Shown piece by piece: positions 42,429-50,965 of a stretch of 64,000 nucleotides of DNA. Under the pieces are notes generated by a model, which worked only from the letters and a program-made list of their open reading frames with translations, was not told the DNA's origin and did not search any database. The translations under genes and the position numbers were made by a program. Source of the stretch: Paenibacillus mangrovi (lineage in GTDB: Bacteria > Bacillota > Bacilli > Paenibacillales > Paenibacillaceae); contig NZ_JALIRP010000004.1 of NCBI RefSeq assembly GCF_022898935.1, positions 62,001 through 126,000 on the forward strand, written 5' to 3'. The stretch's first letter is position 1. Each line of letters starts with the position of its first letter.

Positions 42429-42845
42429 TTGTCTTACAAATCAACCCACACGTTCGTAAACCTGCCAGTGAAGGACTTGAACCGGACTAAGGAATTTTTC
42501 AGCATTATCGGCTTTGAATTCAACCCCCAGTTCTCCGATGAAAACGCGGCATGCCTAGTAATCAATGACAACACATGTGTACAGCTGCTAACGGAGTCGT
42601 ACTTCCAGACATTCATCAATAAGCCGATAGCTGATGCCACTAGCTCCGCTACTGGGATTATCGCACTTTCCGCGAACAGCAGAGCGCAAACGGACGAACT
42701 GGCGGACAAGGCGCTGGCTGCGGGGGGCAAGCAGTCCAAAGAACCGGCGGACCATGGCTTCATGTACGTGAGAAGCTTCGAGGATCTCGACGGGCATTTG
42801 TGGGAAATTGCCTATATGGACATGGGGGCATTTCCTCAGGAGTAA
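42429..42845 (+). CDS. VOC-superfamily protein
   Basis: The 138-residue protein has THTFVNLPVKDLNRTKEFFSIIGFEFNPQFSD and, at the C-terminus, HGFMYVRSFEDLDGHLWEIAYMDMGAFPQE. This is a VOC domain of the group often annotated as lactoylglutathione lyase-like. The start is TTG seven bases after GAGGTGA; the GTG within that motif is less likely. It lies downstream of R10, whose right flank has a TATAAT, so the element may carry its promoter. Similar to the minus-strand VOC protein ending at 41500. Confidence 0.87.
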   Translation: MSYKSTHTFVNLPVKDLNRTKEFFSIIGFEFNPQFSDENAACLVINDNTCVQLLTESYFQTFINKPIADATSSATGIIALSANSRAQTDELADKALAAGGKQSKEPADHGFMYVRSFEDLDGHLWEIAYMDMGAFPQE

Positions 42846-42875
42846 ATATCACGATTAAAGCAACGGACATCAACG

Positions 42876-42972
42876 CCTCAACGGGAACGTTAGTTCAACA
42901 ATAATTAACTATGACAAGGCTGCCAACTCAAATGGCAGCCTTGTTGCGCTAACGTGCAGGATAGCGTAATAG
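42876..42972 (+). repeat. Dispersed CTAACGGG element, copy R11 (divergent)
   Basis: The left arm is CTCAACGGGAACGTTAGT, the central stem CAAGGCTGCCA...TGGCAGCCTTG and the right arm CGCTAACGTGCAGGATAGCG, where CGCTA pairs with TAGCG. Confidence 0.85.
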
Positions 42973-43089
42973 CAGGAAAAAGGAATCCAAATCCTGAATA
43001 ACTAAGTAACTGATGAAGGGAAGGGTTTATCTCCGATCACCGATTCCCTATCGTGCCATTAATTATTATGAAAAACTGAGGTGATTATT

Positions 43090-43464
43090 GTGGGAGAGTT
43101 ACTTTCACGAATGAAACATAAGCACGGAAGGATAATTGATGGAAGGCAACATTTCTGGGACGTAGAGAAATTATGGGAGTTATCTAAGAACTTACCCGTT
43201 CATAAAATCAAGATTGATTTAATAAAGGAACTTGATCAGGATTGTTGGTTTACAGATAGTAGGAGTACACCAATTCCAACTATACGCAATGTTGCGCTTC
43301 ATTGTCAGCGGATTATCAACGCAAACATGGAGTATCCCATATTATTATGTTCAGATGGACAATTAATTGATGGGGGACATAGAGTTGCAAAAGCATTAAT
43401 TGATGAAAAAAGTGAAATTGATGCCGTGTACATTACATTGCCGACGGCGGATGTGATTCAATGA
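43090..43464 (+). CDS. Small ParB/sulfiredoxin-fold protein
   Basis: The 124-residue protein contains YPILLCSDGQLIDGGHRVAKALID, close to the ParB/Srx box (P.L....G.L.DG.HR..A), in which the GxHR residues bind a nucleotide. The N-terminal half (GRIIDGRQHFWDVEKLWELSKNLPVHKIKIDLIKEL) is not recognised. There is no DNA-binding HTH, so it is not a partition ParB; stand-alone members may be nucleotidases or regulators. The GTG start follows TGAGGTGAT. AT-rich relative to its neighbours. It is alone between R11 and R12. Confidence 0.65.
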   Translation: MGELLSRMKHKHGRIIDGRQHFWDVEKLWELSKNLPVHKIKIDLIKELDQDCWFTDSRSTPIPTIRNVALHCQRIINANMEYPILLCSDGQLIDGGHRVAKALIDEKSEIDAVYITLPTADVIQ

Positions 43465-43553
43465 AGAACTCTAGTTCTATTAAAGTTGCCTGCCCCAAAA
43501 ACTGAATTAGCTTTGTACATCAGCAATAAACCGTGACATCGAGATTGTAATGA

Positions 43554-43635
43554 TTAAGCTAACGGGACACTATAGCTAAATAAAATAACTAAAACGCGGC
43601 TACCGACATGAAGCGGCAGTCGCGTTGCCGCAGGT
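43554..43635 (+). repeat. Dispersed CTAACGGG element, copy R12 (right arm truncated)
   Basis: Left arm AAGCTAACGGGACACTATAG with linker CTAAATAAAATAACTAAA, central stem ACGCGGCTACCG...CGGCAGTCGCGT. The right arm is reduced to GCCGCAGGTAATT. Confidence 0.85.
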
Positions 43636-43648
43636 AATTTCGCCTTCA

Positions 43649-43686
43649 GGATGATATGCTGAACCCTATCATAAATAACGGCAAGT
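43649..43686 (+). repeat. Small dispersed repeat S2
   Basis: GATATGCTGAACCCTATCAT followed by AAATAACGGCAAG is related to S1 at 34507. It directly follows R12. Confidence 0.4.
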
Positions 43687-43730
43687 TTTGAATCATATTT
43701 GATTTATACTGAGGATTTCACGAATATTCA

Positions 43731-44579
43731 TTACAAACCGCCTGCATCTCTCGCTGTGTAGAATGAGGGGAAAATCGGACGATAATTCATCTCGTCTCTT
43801 ATTCGGGTCGTGTCTACGATCATATCAAATGGGTTAAACTCACTATGCGAGACTTCTGCCGCGTATTGACCGGAGTGCCCGTGAAACTGAATCAACTCGG
43901 CAACGGAGATAGGAGCATCATCGGCAACATTATAGACGCGACCATCTATGCCTGGAGTGGAGGCAGCGAGCAGTAACGCTTGGCTTACATCCGCATGATG
44001 CACCATATGGAGCCGTTTGGCTGGATTCCACGTATTCATGATAGGGAGAAATTCGTAAATGTGCGGATCTCCCTCTCCATAGACGAATGCAAGACGTACT
44101 ATTCGTAGCCCCAAACCCTGCTCAACGTGAAGTTGGAATAGCGCTTCTTCGGCAGTCGCTTTGGTTTGAGGATACAGAAATGCAGGCCGCAAGTCGTCAT
44201 CTTCACGGTTTGGTCTCAATTGGCCACCAGAACCGTATACCAGATTGGTGCTGGCAAACACAAACCGCGGAACTTCAGCCATTATTGCGGCGTTCGCTAA
44301 GGCAATGGTAGCATGGATGTTCGAGTTTTTTGCCGTTGCCTCATCTACACCACGGAATTGGGCAGCGAGGTGTATGACGACATCCATGTTACGAAGCGTT
44401 TCCTCAAGTTTGTCTGCCTGCATCAAATTCCCTTCGACAATTTCGGCACCTTGCAACGGATATGATTCCGCCTTCGCGACGTCGCGAATTAATACTTTAA
44501 CGTGATGACCACGCTGCAACAATCTAGGGACCAAACGACTCCCAACTTTACCTGTAGCCCCGGTGATGAAAATATTCAT
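43731..44579 (-). CDS. NAD-dependent epimerase/dehydratase (extended SDR)
   Basis: The 282-residue protein begins MNIFITGATGKVGSRLVPRLLQRGHHVKVLIRD, with the TGxxGxxG NAD-binding motif, and has VVIHLAAQFRG and VPRFVFASTNLVYG, followed by YPQTKATAEEALF (YxxxK). These are the catalytic Tyr and Lys of extended SDR enzymes such as UDP-sugar epimerases. The substrate is unknown. AAGGAGGAATTAG precedes the ATG. It is divergent from an XRE regulator only 117 bases away, probably its controller. Confidence 0.9.
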   Translation of the reverse strand: MNIFITGATGKVGSRLVPRLLQRGHHVKVLIRDVAKAESYPLQGAEIVEGNLMQADKLEETLRNMDVVIHLAAQFRGVDEATAKNSNIHATIALANAAIMAEVPRFVFASTNLVYGSGGQLRPNREDDDLRPAFLYPQTKATAEEALFQLHVEQGLGLRIVRLAFVYGEGDPHIYEFLPIMNTWNPAKRLHMVHHADVSQALLLAASTPGIDGRVYNVADDAPISVAELIQFHGHSGQYAAEVSHSEFNPFDMIVDTTRIRDEMNYRPIFPSFYTARDAGGL

Positions 44580-44695
44580 TCTAATTCCTCCTTTGATTTG
44601 CTGGTGCTATACTTGAAGAGTAGCGTATTACGGAATCCATTGCCTTCCTGCGTTTATCGTATGATTGGCAGTGTCAGGATAAGGGGAGATCCACA

Positions 44696-45529
44696 GTGGA
44701 TGAGATCGGTTCAAACATATCGTTAGGGGAATTCTTACGGGCTCGTAGGCAACGTCTTACTCCGGAGGAAGTGGGGCTGCTCTCATACGGTCGGCGCCGA
44801 ACACCGGGACTAAGGCGGGAAGAAGTGGCCCAGCTTGCCCACATCGGCACATCCTGGTATACCTCGTTAGAACAGGATCGAGATGTAAGTCCGTCGGAGG
44901 AAGTGCTGGATAGCTTGGCTGTTGCGTTGCGATTGACCGTAGATGAACGCCGTTATCTTTATATGCTTGCAAAACCTAAGGAATCGAGGGAAGAAAAGAG
45001 TCAGGAGGTAAGTATAGGAATTGAGCGGATGGTCAGGTCACTTGAACCAAACCCTGCAGTCATATTGGGGAGAGGTTGGGATTTACTCATGTGGAACAAG
45101 GCGGCTGAGTTGTTATTTCGATTACCGGCATTCTCTAAGGAAGTACTGAGTCGACCCAATTGGATGAGGCGTTTTTTGACGGATTCTTCGCTTAGAGTAA
45201 ACAATACGGATTGGGGAGCCAAAGCGCAGGTGATGATTGCCCGGTTTCGTGCGGATTATGCACACTTCCCTAATGATGTAAGATTTAAAGAGCTTATAGA
45301 GGAATTTATGCATATTAGCGAACTGTTCCGCGAAACCTGGCTGCGGCATGATGTTCAGATCGCAGCCGATTGTCATAAACATTGGAACGACCCTCGTATC
45401 GGCGAGATGGAGTTTGAACATGTGGTTCTGCACCAACCAAACGATCCGGTGATGAAGATCATGATCTATACCGCGTCAACGGATACGGCTGCGCGTTTGC
45501 ATGAACTACTTGGTACCCGGGAGCATTGA
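44696..45529 (+). CDS. XRE-family regulator with MmyB-like ligand domain
   Basis: The 277-residue protein has an N-terminal helix-turn-helix (LGEFLRARRQRLTPEEVGLLSYGRRRTPGLRREEVAQLAHIGTSWYTSLEQDRDVSPSEEVLDSLAVALRL), the unmistakable start of MmyB/XRE-type regulators, followed by a PAS-like MmyB ligand-binding domain (ILGRGWDLLMWNKAAELLF ... FRETWLRHDV). Such proteins regulate a divergent oxidoreductase, fatty-acid or antibiotic gene; here the epimerase gene is divergent. The GTG start follows AAGGGGAG. Confidence 0.92.
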   Translation: MDEIGSNISLGEFLRARRQRLTPEEVGLLSYGRRRTPGLRREEVAQLAHIGTSWYTSLEQDRDVSPSEEVLDSLAVALRLTVDERRYLYMLAKPKESREEKSQEVSIGIERMVRSLEPNPAVILGRGWDLLMWNKAAELLFRLPAFSKEVLSRPNWMRRFLTDSSLRVNNTDWGAKAQVMIARFRADYAHFPNDVRFKELIEEFMHISELFRETWLRHDVQIAADCHKHWNDPRIGEMEFEHVVLHQPNDPVMKIMIYTASTDTAARLHELLGTREH

Positions 45530-45556
45530 GAAGTGATGGAAACTTGCCGTTACAGA

Positions 45557-45585
45557 CATCGCGGGGAACCGTATCATTTTTAAAG
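45557..45585 (+). repeat. Small dispersed repeat S3
   Basis: ACATCGCGGGGAACCGTATC matches S1 at 34507 over GCGGGGAACCGTATCAT. It lies 11 bases before R13, so the epimerase/XRE unit is bracketed by S2 and S3. Confidence 0.5.
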
Positions 45586-45595
45586 TTAGATCATT

Positions 45596-45690
45596 GCGCT
45601 AATGGGACACTATAGCTTAATACATAACTAAGACGCGGCTGCCGACATGTATCGGCAGCCGCGTTGTGCCAACGGGCAGGAAATGCTCAA
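45596..45690 (+). repeat. Dispersed CTAACGGG element, copy R13 (full)
   Basis: Left arm GCGCTAATGGGACACTATAG, linker CTTAATACATAACTAAG, central stem ACGCGGCTGCCG...CGGCAGCCGCGT and right arm GTGCCAACGGGCAGGAAATG. Confidence 0.88.
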
Positions 45691-45746
45691 CAAAAAGTGG
45701 AAATATATTGTATCGATTACAGGGCTATATAGGAGCTGATATTGAT

Positions 45747-45908
45747 ATGATTCGTGAAGCTGTACGGTCTAACAGGGATCAACTGTACGCGCTTTATCGT
45801 ATGTTAGTACCAAATAGTAAAAAAATGAATGTTCTAGAAGAACAAATTGACACGATTAATAGAGAGGGTTGGCTTCCAAGAACTTGGAAATATGTTTGTA
45901 TGGTGTAA
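45747..45908 (+). CDS. Small hypothetical protein, possibly a gene fragment
   Basis: The frame MIREAVRSNRDQLYALYRMLVPNSKKMNVLEEQIDTINREGWLPRTWKYVCMV gives 53 residues. AGGAG lies about 10 bases upstream. The sequence looks like real protein with a helical pattern but I do not recognise a family, and the frame is also open for 27 codons upstream into R13. It may be the end of a lost gene. Confidence 0.35.
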   Translation: MIREAVRSNRDQLYALYRMLVPNSKKMNVLEEQIDTINREGWLPRTWKYVCMV

Positions 45909-46002
45909 GTCGTTATCTTGACTAGCCTAATAAGAACTGGCTAATGCCAAACTGATGTTTGCCAACGTATTCAAAATTGACGGAAAGCAAGGAGGTTATT
46001 GA

Positions 46003-47118
46003 ATGGTTAATGTTTTTGCTGTGGCTGATATTATTGTCAATCATATTAAGACTCATTACCCCCAAGATGTTGCTATCGTTGGATATTACGGATCATACTT
46101 GCAAGGTAGAGCGACGGAACGATCTGATTTGGACTTTTTCTTCATTCCGGCTACAGACAAAGGAAGACAAGTGGAATGTCAGTTTATAATCGACGGTATA
46201 AGCTTTGATTTTTGGCCAATCGCATGGGAGCGTGCTGAAAGAATGGCAACATCTGAAGAGTGGAGTACTACGATTATAGCAGACTGTGAACTTTTGTATG
46301 TACGATCAGATAATGATTATGCTAGATTCATGGGTCTTCGAGAGACGATATCCCACATGGGGGATGACTCCAAAGTGTCTACAATGATCAACAAAGCTGA
46401 ATCTGTATTAACAGAATGTCTTATTAGCCTGGCTAAAATGCGAATCTCCGAAAACTCTAAGGAGCTATCATATTGTCGAACTCAAGCTCAAGAGATAGCG
46501 GGAAACATCTTTAAGTCTCTTGGATTTTTAAACCAAATTTACTACAAGCGCAGTTGGGGTCACTATCGTGAACAGGTCAGAAGTCTCCCCATTAAGCCTG
46601 ACCAACTGAATGAATACCTTGACACCATGATGTTCAGTTCTTCTCCAGATGATATTATATCGGCGTGTGAGAAACTGACTGCAAATACTCTTCGCCTTAT
46701 ATCGGAGCGTCAAAACAGTCAAGAAGAGATTCACTCTTATAAAGAGCGAATGAAGGGGTATTACGAAGAAGAAAGGGGGATGATGAACAAGCTGCTAACC
46801 GCGTGCGAAAAGGGCCATTACGAAACAGCTTTTTTTGTTGCTATAGGTGTACAAGACGGGCTAGCCCGAATATTGTACGCTGCTGAAAAAGGACGTTGGC
46901 CTAGTATTGTTGACTTAGGCGAGCATCGAGAGTTTTACGTTCGCTATGGTTATCCAGATCTTGTCACTCTGCTCGATCCAACAAATTTCGAACCGTTAAG
47001 AATAGCCGTTCTGCAGCTTATAGAAAAGTTGGAGATTCACCTAAAAACAAAAGGAGTATCTTTGAACAAGTTCAACACTGTTCCTGAGTTCGAATCATTT
47101 TATATAAACAGAGGGTAA
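46003..47118 (+). CDS. Nucleotidyltransferase-domain protein
   Basis: The 371-residue protein has a polymerase-beta-like nucleotidyltransferase motif near the N-terminus: VAIVGYYGSYLQGRATERSDLDFFFIP, that is GS..(Q)G followed by SDLDFF, whose two Asp residues bind Mg-ATP, with a third acidic position likely in ISFDFWPI. The remaining ~250 residues are helical and unassigned. Related proteins adenylylate aminoglycosides or act as toxin-like MNT nucleotidyltransferases. No HEPN partner gene is adjacent, but the helical C-terminal part could play that role. AAGGAGG is 6-7 bases before the ATG. Confidence 0.82.
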   Translation: MVNVFAVADIIVNHIKTHYPQDVAIVGYYGSYLQGRATERSDLDFFFIPATDKGRQVECQFIIDGISFDFWPIAWERAERMATSEEWSTTIIADCELLYVRSDNDYARFMGLRETISHMGDDSKVSTMINKAESVLTECLISLAKMRISENSKELSYCRTQAQEIAGNIFKSLGFLNQIYYKRSWGHYREQVRSLPIKPDQLNEYLDTMMFSSSPDDIISACEKLTANTLRLISERQNSQEEIHSYKERMKGYYEEERGMMNKLLTACEKGHYETAFFVAIGVQDGLARILYAAEKGRWPSIVDLGEHREFYVRYGYPDLVTLLDPTNFEPLRIAVLQLIEKLEIHLKTKGVSLNKFNTVPEFESFYINRG

Positions 47119-47198
47119 TTACATTGTTTCAGTTGTTTTTGCTACAAAGCTATCGATGGACCATAACGTACCAATGAGGGCATTTTTCTAAACTCGTT

Positions 47199-47225
47199 GT
47201 TAAGCGAACGGGAAACGATAGTGCA
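47199..47225 (+). repeat. Dispersed CTAACGGG element, fragment R14 (left arm only)
   Basis: TAAGCGAACGGGAAACGATAGTG is a diverged left arm. No central hairpin follows; the next 160 bases show nothing recognisable. Confidence 0.65.
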
Positions 47226-47394
47226 ATGTGCAACAGAAAAGACAGCGATCACTTAGATCAGGAGAATTTAATAACGGTGGCGCAGTCCTTCTTCCGGAAC
47301 TTGTGATTCGAAATTCAACGACTAAACTCACATTATCAAAATAAATTTTAAATGATGATTGCGCTTTCACAAGAGTATGAATTATAATTTTCAG

Positions 47395-47406
47395 GAAAGC
47401 GCTTAC
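47395..47406. promoter_or_regulatory. Candidate LacI/CcpA-type operator
   Basis: GAAAGCGCTTAC, with a perfect AAGCGCTT core, resembles operators of LacI-family proteins and CcpA cre sites. A half-like GCGCTTTCA lies at 47361-47369. It precedes the carbohydrate operon whose LacI regulator is encoded at 52818. Confidence 0.4.
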
Positions 47407-47436
47407 CTCGAATTTAATAAGAGTTAAGGAGGCTAT

Positions 47437-47878
47437 ATGGTAGATCCACCAAGAGTTATGATTACCGCCCATACGGGTTGCGGGGACGCACCGGACAATT
47501 CGATGACCTCCTTCCTCGAAGGTGCGACGAGCGGCTATGGTTGAAGTGGACATTCGTTCCACCAAAGATGGCTTCGCGATTCTGCTGCATGATGATTCTC
47601 CTCTACTTCAAGCCTATACATACGAACATTTGAACACTCAAGATGTACGCCGTAAGATGAATCCGGGTTATGAACACTATGAAATTCCTAGCCTGGACGA
47701 AATATTGAAGGTTTCTGAAGCTTATGAGATCACGTTCAACTTGGATATCAAGGACAGTAAGAGCGTCGTACCTACATTACAGTCGATTTCTTGATTACAA
47801 GCTCAGCATCGGGTATACATTACAGGATGTTCTGATGACGGATCGATACCATACGGAACGAATCGCGCTTTATCTTGA
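47437..47878 (+). pseudogene. Glycerophosphodiester phosphodiesterase, broken
   Basis: The first 37 codons read MVDPPRVMITAHTGCGDAPDNSMTSFLEGA, the start of a GDPD domain (AH.G..... .N....F..A). A one-base shift near 47520 then gives MVEVDIRSTKDGFAILLHDDSPL (the E-D metal site and HDD). A TGA near 47792 precedes LQAQHRVYITGCSDD in that frame, after which homology ends; a complete enzyme would be about 240 residues. AAGGAGG is well placed before the ATG. It was probably the first gene of the LplABC-type operon. Confidence 0.75.
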
Positions 47879-48106
47879 GGTTTTTTACAAAATATCAATA
47901 CAAGAAGGACTTGCATTTAACATTTCCAATTTATGATAAAAAAGTAATCCTTATGAAAGGGGTGAGCATATAACCTAACGCGTCATTCCATTCCACCGTA
48001 TTAGCCGCAGATAGAACCGTATTTACCTTCGAAAACCATATATTGCATGCTCGCGTTACGCATTATTTTGTGACCCACTAACACAAGAGAAGGTGATCTG
48101 TAAGCC

Positions 48107-49054
48107 ATGCAAACTCGGGTGAACACTTCGGTTGCCACTTCTAAGTCATCCAAACTCTGGAGAAATATACTGCTTCATAAGTATCTATACCTCATGTTAC
48201 TGCCTTGCCTCCTTTTTTTTATCATATTTTCATACATCCCGATGACAGGATTGATTCTTGCCTTTAAAGAGTTCAAATTTAACCAAGGCATTCTCGGGAG
48301 CCCTTGGGTTGGATTTAAGTATTTCGAACGGTTTTTCAATGATTACCAAAGTACGATGCTTATTAAGAACACGTTGATTATCTCATGCATGAAGCTTTTC
48401 ATCGGGCTTCCATTTCCCATCATTTTAGCGCTGATGTTCAACGAAGTGAAGAATCGTTATTTTAGGAATATTGCACAGAGCATATCTTACTTACCACATT
48501 TCTTATCCTGGGTTGTCGTCGTAGGCTTGACGCAAAGACTTCTTGCGCCTGATAACGGGTTGCTTAATCAAATGATTTCTTTCTTCGGCGGAGACGGCAG
48601 CACGTTCTACATGATGGAACCGCATTTTTTCTATCAAATTATGTTCGGGAGCCACATCTGGAAATCGATCGGATGGGATTCAATCATCTACTTGGCAGCG
48701 ATTGCCGGCATTAATCCCGATATGTACGAAGCTGCGAAGATGGACGGAGCCAGCAGGTGGAAAGAGATGTGGCATATCACGTTGCCATCGATCAAACCGA
48801 CGATCCTCATTCTGTTTATCTTATCGTTAGGTAACATATTATCTGCGGGATTCGATCAGCTGTACCTCTTAAGAACACCAGGTAATATGCACCTCGCGGA
48901 AATATTAGATACATATGTCATTCGGGTAGGACTTCAAGGCGGGCAATATGGTTATGCCACGGCCGTTGGTCTCATGCAAGGGGTGATCGGATTAATACTT
49001 GTCGTTGCCGCCAATCGGATTTCTAAGAAAGTTTCGGACACTTCGTTATGGTAG
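48107..49054 (+). CDS. LplB-like carbohydrate ABC transporter permease
   Basis: The 315-residue permease has six membrane helices and the EAA motif MYEAAKMDGASRWKEMWHITLPSI. Sequence such as YKYLMLLPCLLFFIIFSYIPMTGLILAFKEF is typical of LplB/YtcP-type permeases paired with large (about 550-residue) binding proteins in Paenibacillus. AAGGTGAT precedes the ATG. It forms an operon with the binding protein and second permease downstream; the ATPase is expected to be shared and encoded elsewhere. Confidence 0.93.
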   Translation: MQTRVNTSVATSKSSKLWRNILLHKYLYLMLLPCLLFFIIFSYIPMTGLILAFKEFKFNQGILGSPWVGFKYFERFFNDYQSTMLIKNTLIISCMKLFIGLPFPIILALMFNEVKNRYFRNIAQSISYLPHFLSWVVVVGLTQRLLAPDNGLLNQMISFFGGDGSTFYMMEPHFFYQIMFGSHIWKSIGWDSIIYLAAIAGINPDMYEAAKMDGASRWKEMWHITLPSIKPTILILFILSLGNILSAGFDQLYLLRTPGNMHLAEILDTYVIRVGLQGGQYGYATAVGLMQGVIGLILVVAANRISKKVSDTSLW

Positions 49055-49144
49055 CGATACCAGATTGAACGTATCATGAATTACTTCTTTTTTCGGAAGA
49101 ATGCATATGCGATTTTCAAAAAACATGAAAAGAGGGATGATGCA

Positions 49145-50875
49145 ATGCTTAGAAACAAGACGTGGTTCAAAGTACTCTCCATACCCCTGATGGCTTCCAT
49201 GCTCCTCATGGGGTGCAGCGGTAATGACACATCGACGCAGTCAAACGACAACACACCCAACGATACGGTAAATGTTGCGAAAGACCCGGCTAAACCGGCT
49301 ACCTGGATCGCTGATCGCAAAGTAAAGGGCCTCGTCTTCATGGGCACGGATGACTATACGGAAGATATGAATGCAGAAATCAAAGCCAAACTGAAAGAAC
49401 TAACAGGCATTGATCTGGAAATCGAGATCATGGTTGCGGATCACTCCATCGATGGCCTTATCGCAGGATTAGCTTCGAATGATTTGCCGGATTTCGTTAC
49501 GTTCTATTTGAACAATAGCGGACGTCCGGAAATGCCTGTCGTCCTCAAGGCTGCGCGAGAAGAAATGTTCACGGATTTAACGCCATTGATGAAAGACACG
49601 AAAATATACAGCAAGTATCTTGAAGACGAATATCTGCCCCTAGATACGAAATATGGCGTCATGTTCCGCCCAGAATTCAACGGTTCCTCTTATTTCGTTC
49701 ACATGAACGTGGCAAGACAAGGAGGCTATGCGACGCGTAAATATGCAGGGGGACCCTATATTCGCAAAGATATTGCAGAAGCATTGAACATCGACCCAAG
49801 AACCATTAATACGACAGAAAAACTATATGATCTCGCAAAGAAAATCAAAGCGGGCAACTTTAAAGACAAAAATGGGAAAGATGTCGTGCCGATCGGTCCA
49901 TCCTATTGGGGTGGTAAGGAGGTCGGAGCATTGTTTAATGATTTGGAATGGGGAAGTTCTGACCAACGGATTTATAAGGGCAAAGACGGCAACATCTTGC
50001 ATGAAAGTCAAACCGAATTTGCGCTAAAAAAAGTGGAATATGTTCAAAAGTTGCTGAACGAGAAGCTGCTCCATCCCGAATTCTTCACCATCGATGAAAG
50101 TCGTGCAACTGAAGGCGCACTTAACGAGACATGGGGAATCATCGGAGATACGCATAACTATCAAGAATACAACAGAGACATGCACTATTTGCCTTTAGGA
50201 CCCATTGATGCTGTGGATCATCCATATCAAATGCAAGTCAATTACAAATCAGGTTATTCCGCATGGGCAATCCCGGCGACGACCAAAGATCCACAAGATA
50301 TCATGAAACTTGCTGATTTTCTTGCTAGCCGTGAAGGTAAACTGTTATGGCAGTATGGTCTTGAAGGTAGAGATTATACGCTGGATGGGAAGGGAAATCC
50401 TCTGGCGAAAAAAGAAATCCTTGATTTGAAGCAGAGCAATCCAGATGAAGCGAAGAAACTTGGATTTGCCGGTGTATCTAACTACTGGGGAGAACTGCTC
50501 GGTGGTACGGATATCGACCGAATGGCTGATTTCGGTGAGATGGAGTATGGCGATGCTGTAGCTCCGGAAGTGAATGCAGGTGCTCTGAAGATTGCAGATT
50601 ACTGGGGCTGGGATGAGAAACGCAAGAACGCCAGTATTGTCGATGGGTATACGCCGTTATCGTTCATCGGTGATTTCGAACATGGAACGGAACTGAAAGC
50701 TGCGTTCGAAAATTACGATGATAGCTTGATTCGAGCCTATTACGCCAAGAACACCGTCGAAGCGAAGAAAATTCTGGATTCTGCATCCAAGCAATTGGAA
50801 GCGACAGGCTTGCCATCCTTCCTGGAGCTGCTGAAGCAAAAAGACGCGGATCCCAAAACGCATCTGAAATTCTAG
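49145..50875 (+). CDS. LplA-like extracellular solute-binding lipoprotein
   Basis: The 576-residue protein starts MLRNKTWFKVLSIPLMASMLLMGCSGND, a lipoprotein signal with lipobox LLMGC. Its large size and sequence (GLVFMGTDDYTEDMNAEIKAKLKELTGIDLEIEIM; MQVNYKSGYSAWAIPATTKDPQDIMKLADFLASREGKLLWQYGLEGRDYTLDGKGNP) match LplA-type binding proteins for oligosaccharides. The start chosen is the ATG after GAGGG, 23 residues into the longest frame, so the signal peptide begins correctly. A stem-loop after it probably raises its level relative to the permeases. Confidence 0.93.
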   Translation: MLRNKTWFKVLSIPLMASMLLMGCSGNDTSTQSNDNTPNDTVNVAKDPAKPATWIADRKVKGLVFMGTDDYTEDMNAEIKAKLKELTGIDLEIEIMVADHSIDGLIAGLASNDLPDFVTFYLNNSGRPEMPVVLKAAREEMFTDLTPLMKDTKIYSKYLEDEYLPLDTKYGVMFRPEFNGSSYFVHMNVARQGGYATRKYAGGPYIRKDIAEALNIDPRTINTTEKLYDLAKKIKAGNFKDKNGKDVVPIGPSYWGGKEVGALFNDLEWGSSDQRIYKGKDGNILHESQTEFALKKVEYVQKLLNEKLLHPEFFTIDESRATEGALNETWGIIGDTHNYQEYNRDMHYLPLGPIDAVDHPYQMQVNYKSGYSAWAIPATTKDPQDIMKLADFLASREGKLLWQYGLEGRDYTLDGKGNPLAKKEILDLKQSNPDEAKKLGFAGVSNYWGELLGGTDIDRMADFGEMEYGDAVAPEVNAGALKIADYWGWDEKRKNASIVDGYTPLSFIGDFEHGTELKAAFENYDDSLIRAYYAKNTVEAKKILDSASKQLEATGLPSFLELLKQKDADPKTHLKF

Positions 50876-50883
50876 TCATTAGC

Positions 50884-50931
50884 GTGGACTCAGGCCGGTT
50901 TTGTCCGAATCTCGGTAAAGCCGGCCTCCAC
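50884..50931 (+). terminator. Intra-operon hairpin after the binding-protein gene
   Basis: GTGGA...GGCCGGTTTT pairs with AAAGCCGGCC..TCCAC. There is no U tract, so it more likely stabilises the binding-protein mRNA than ends transcription. Confidence 0.6.
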
Positions 50932-50965
50932 GATCTTGTTGTATAAGGAAAGGGGGATACGAGTA

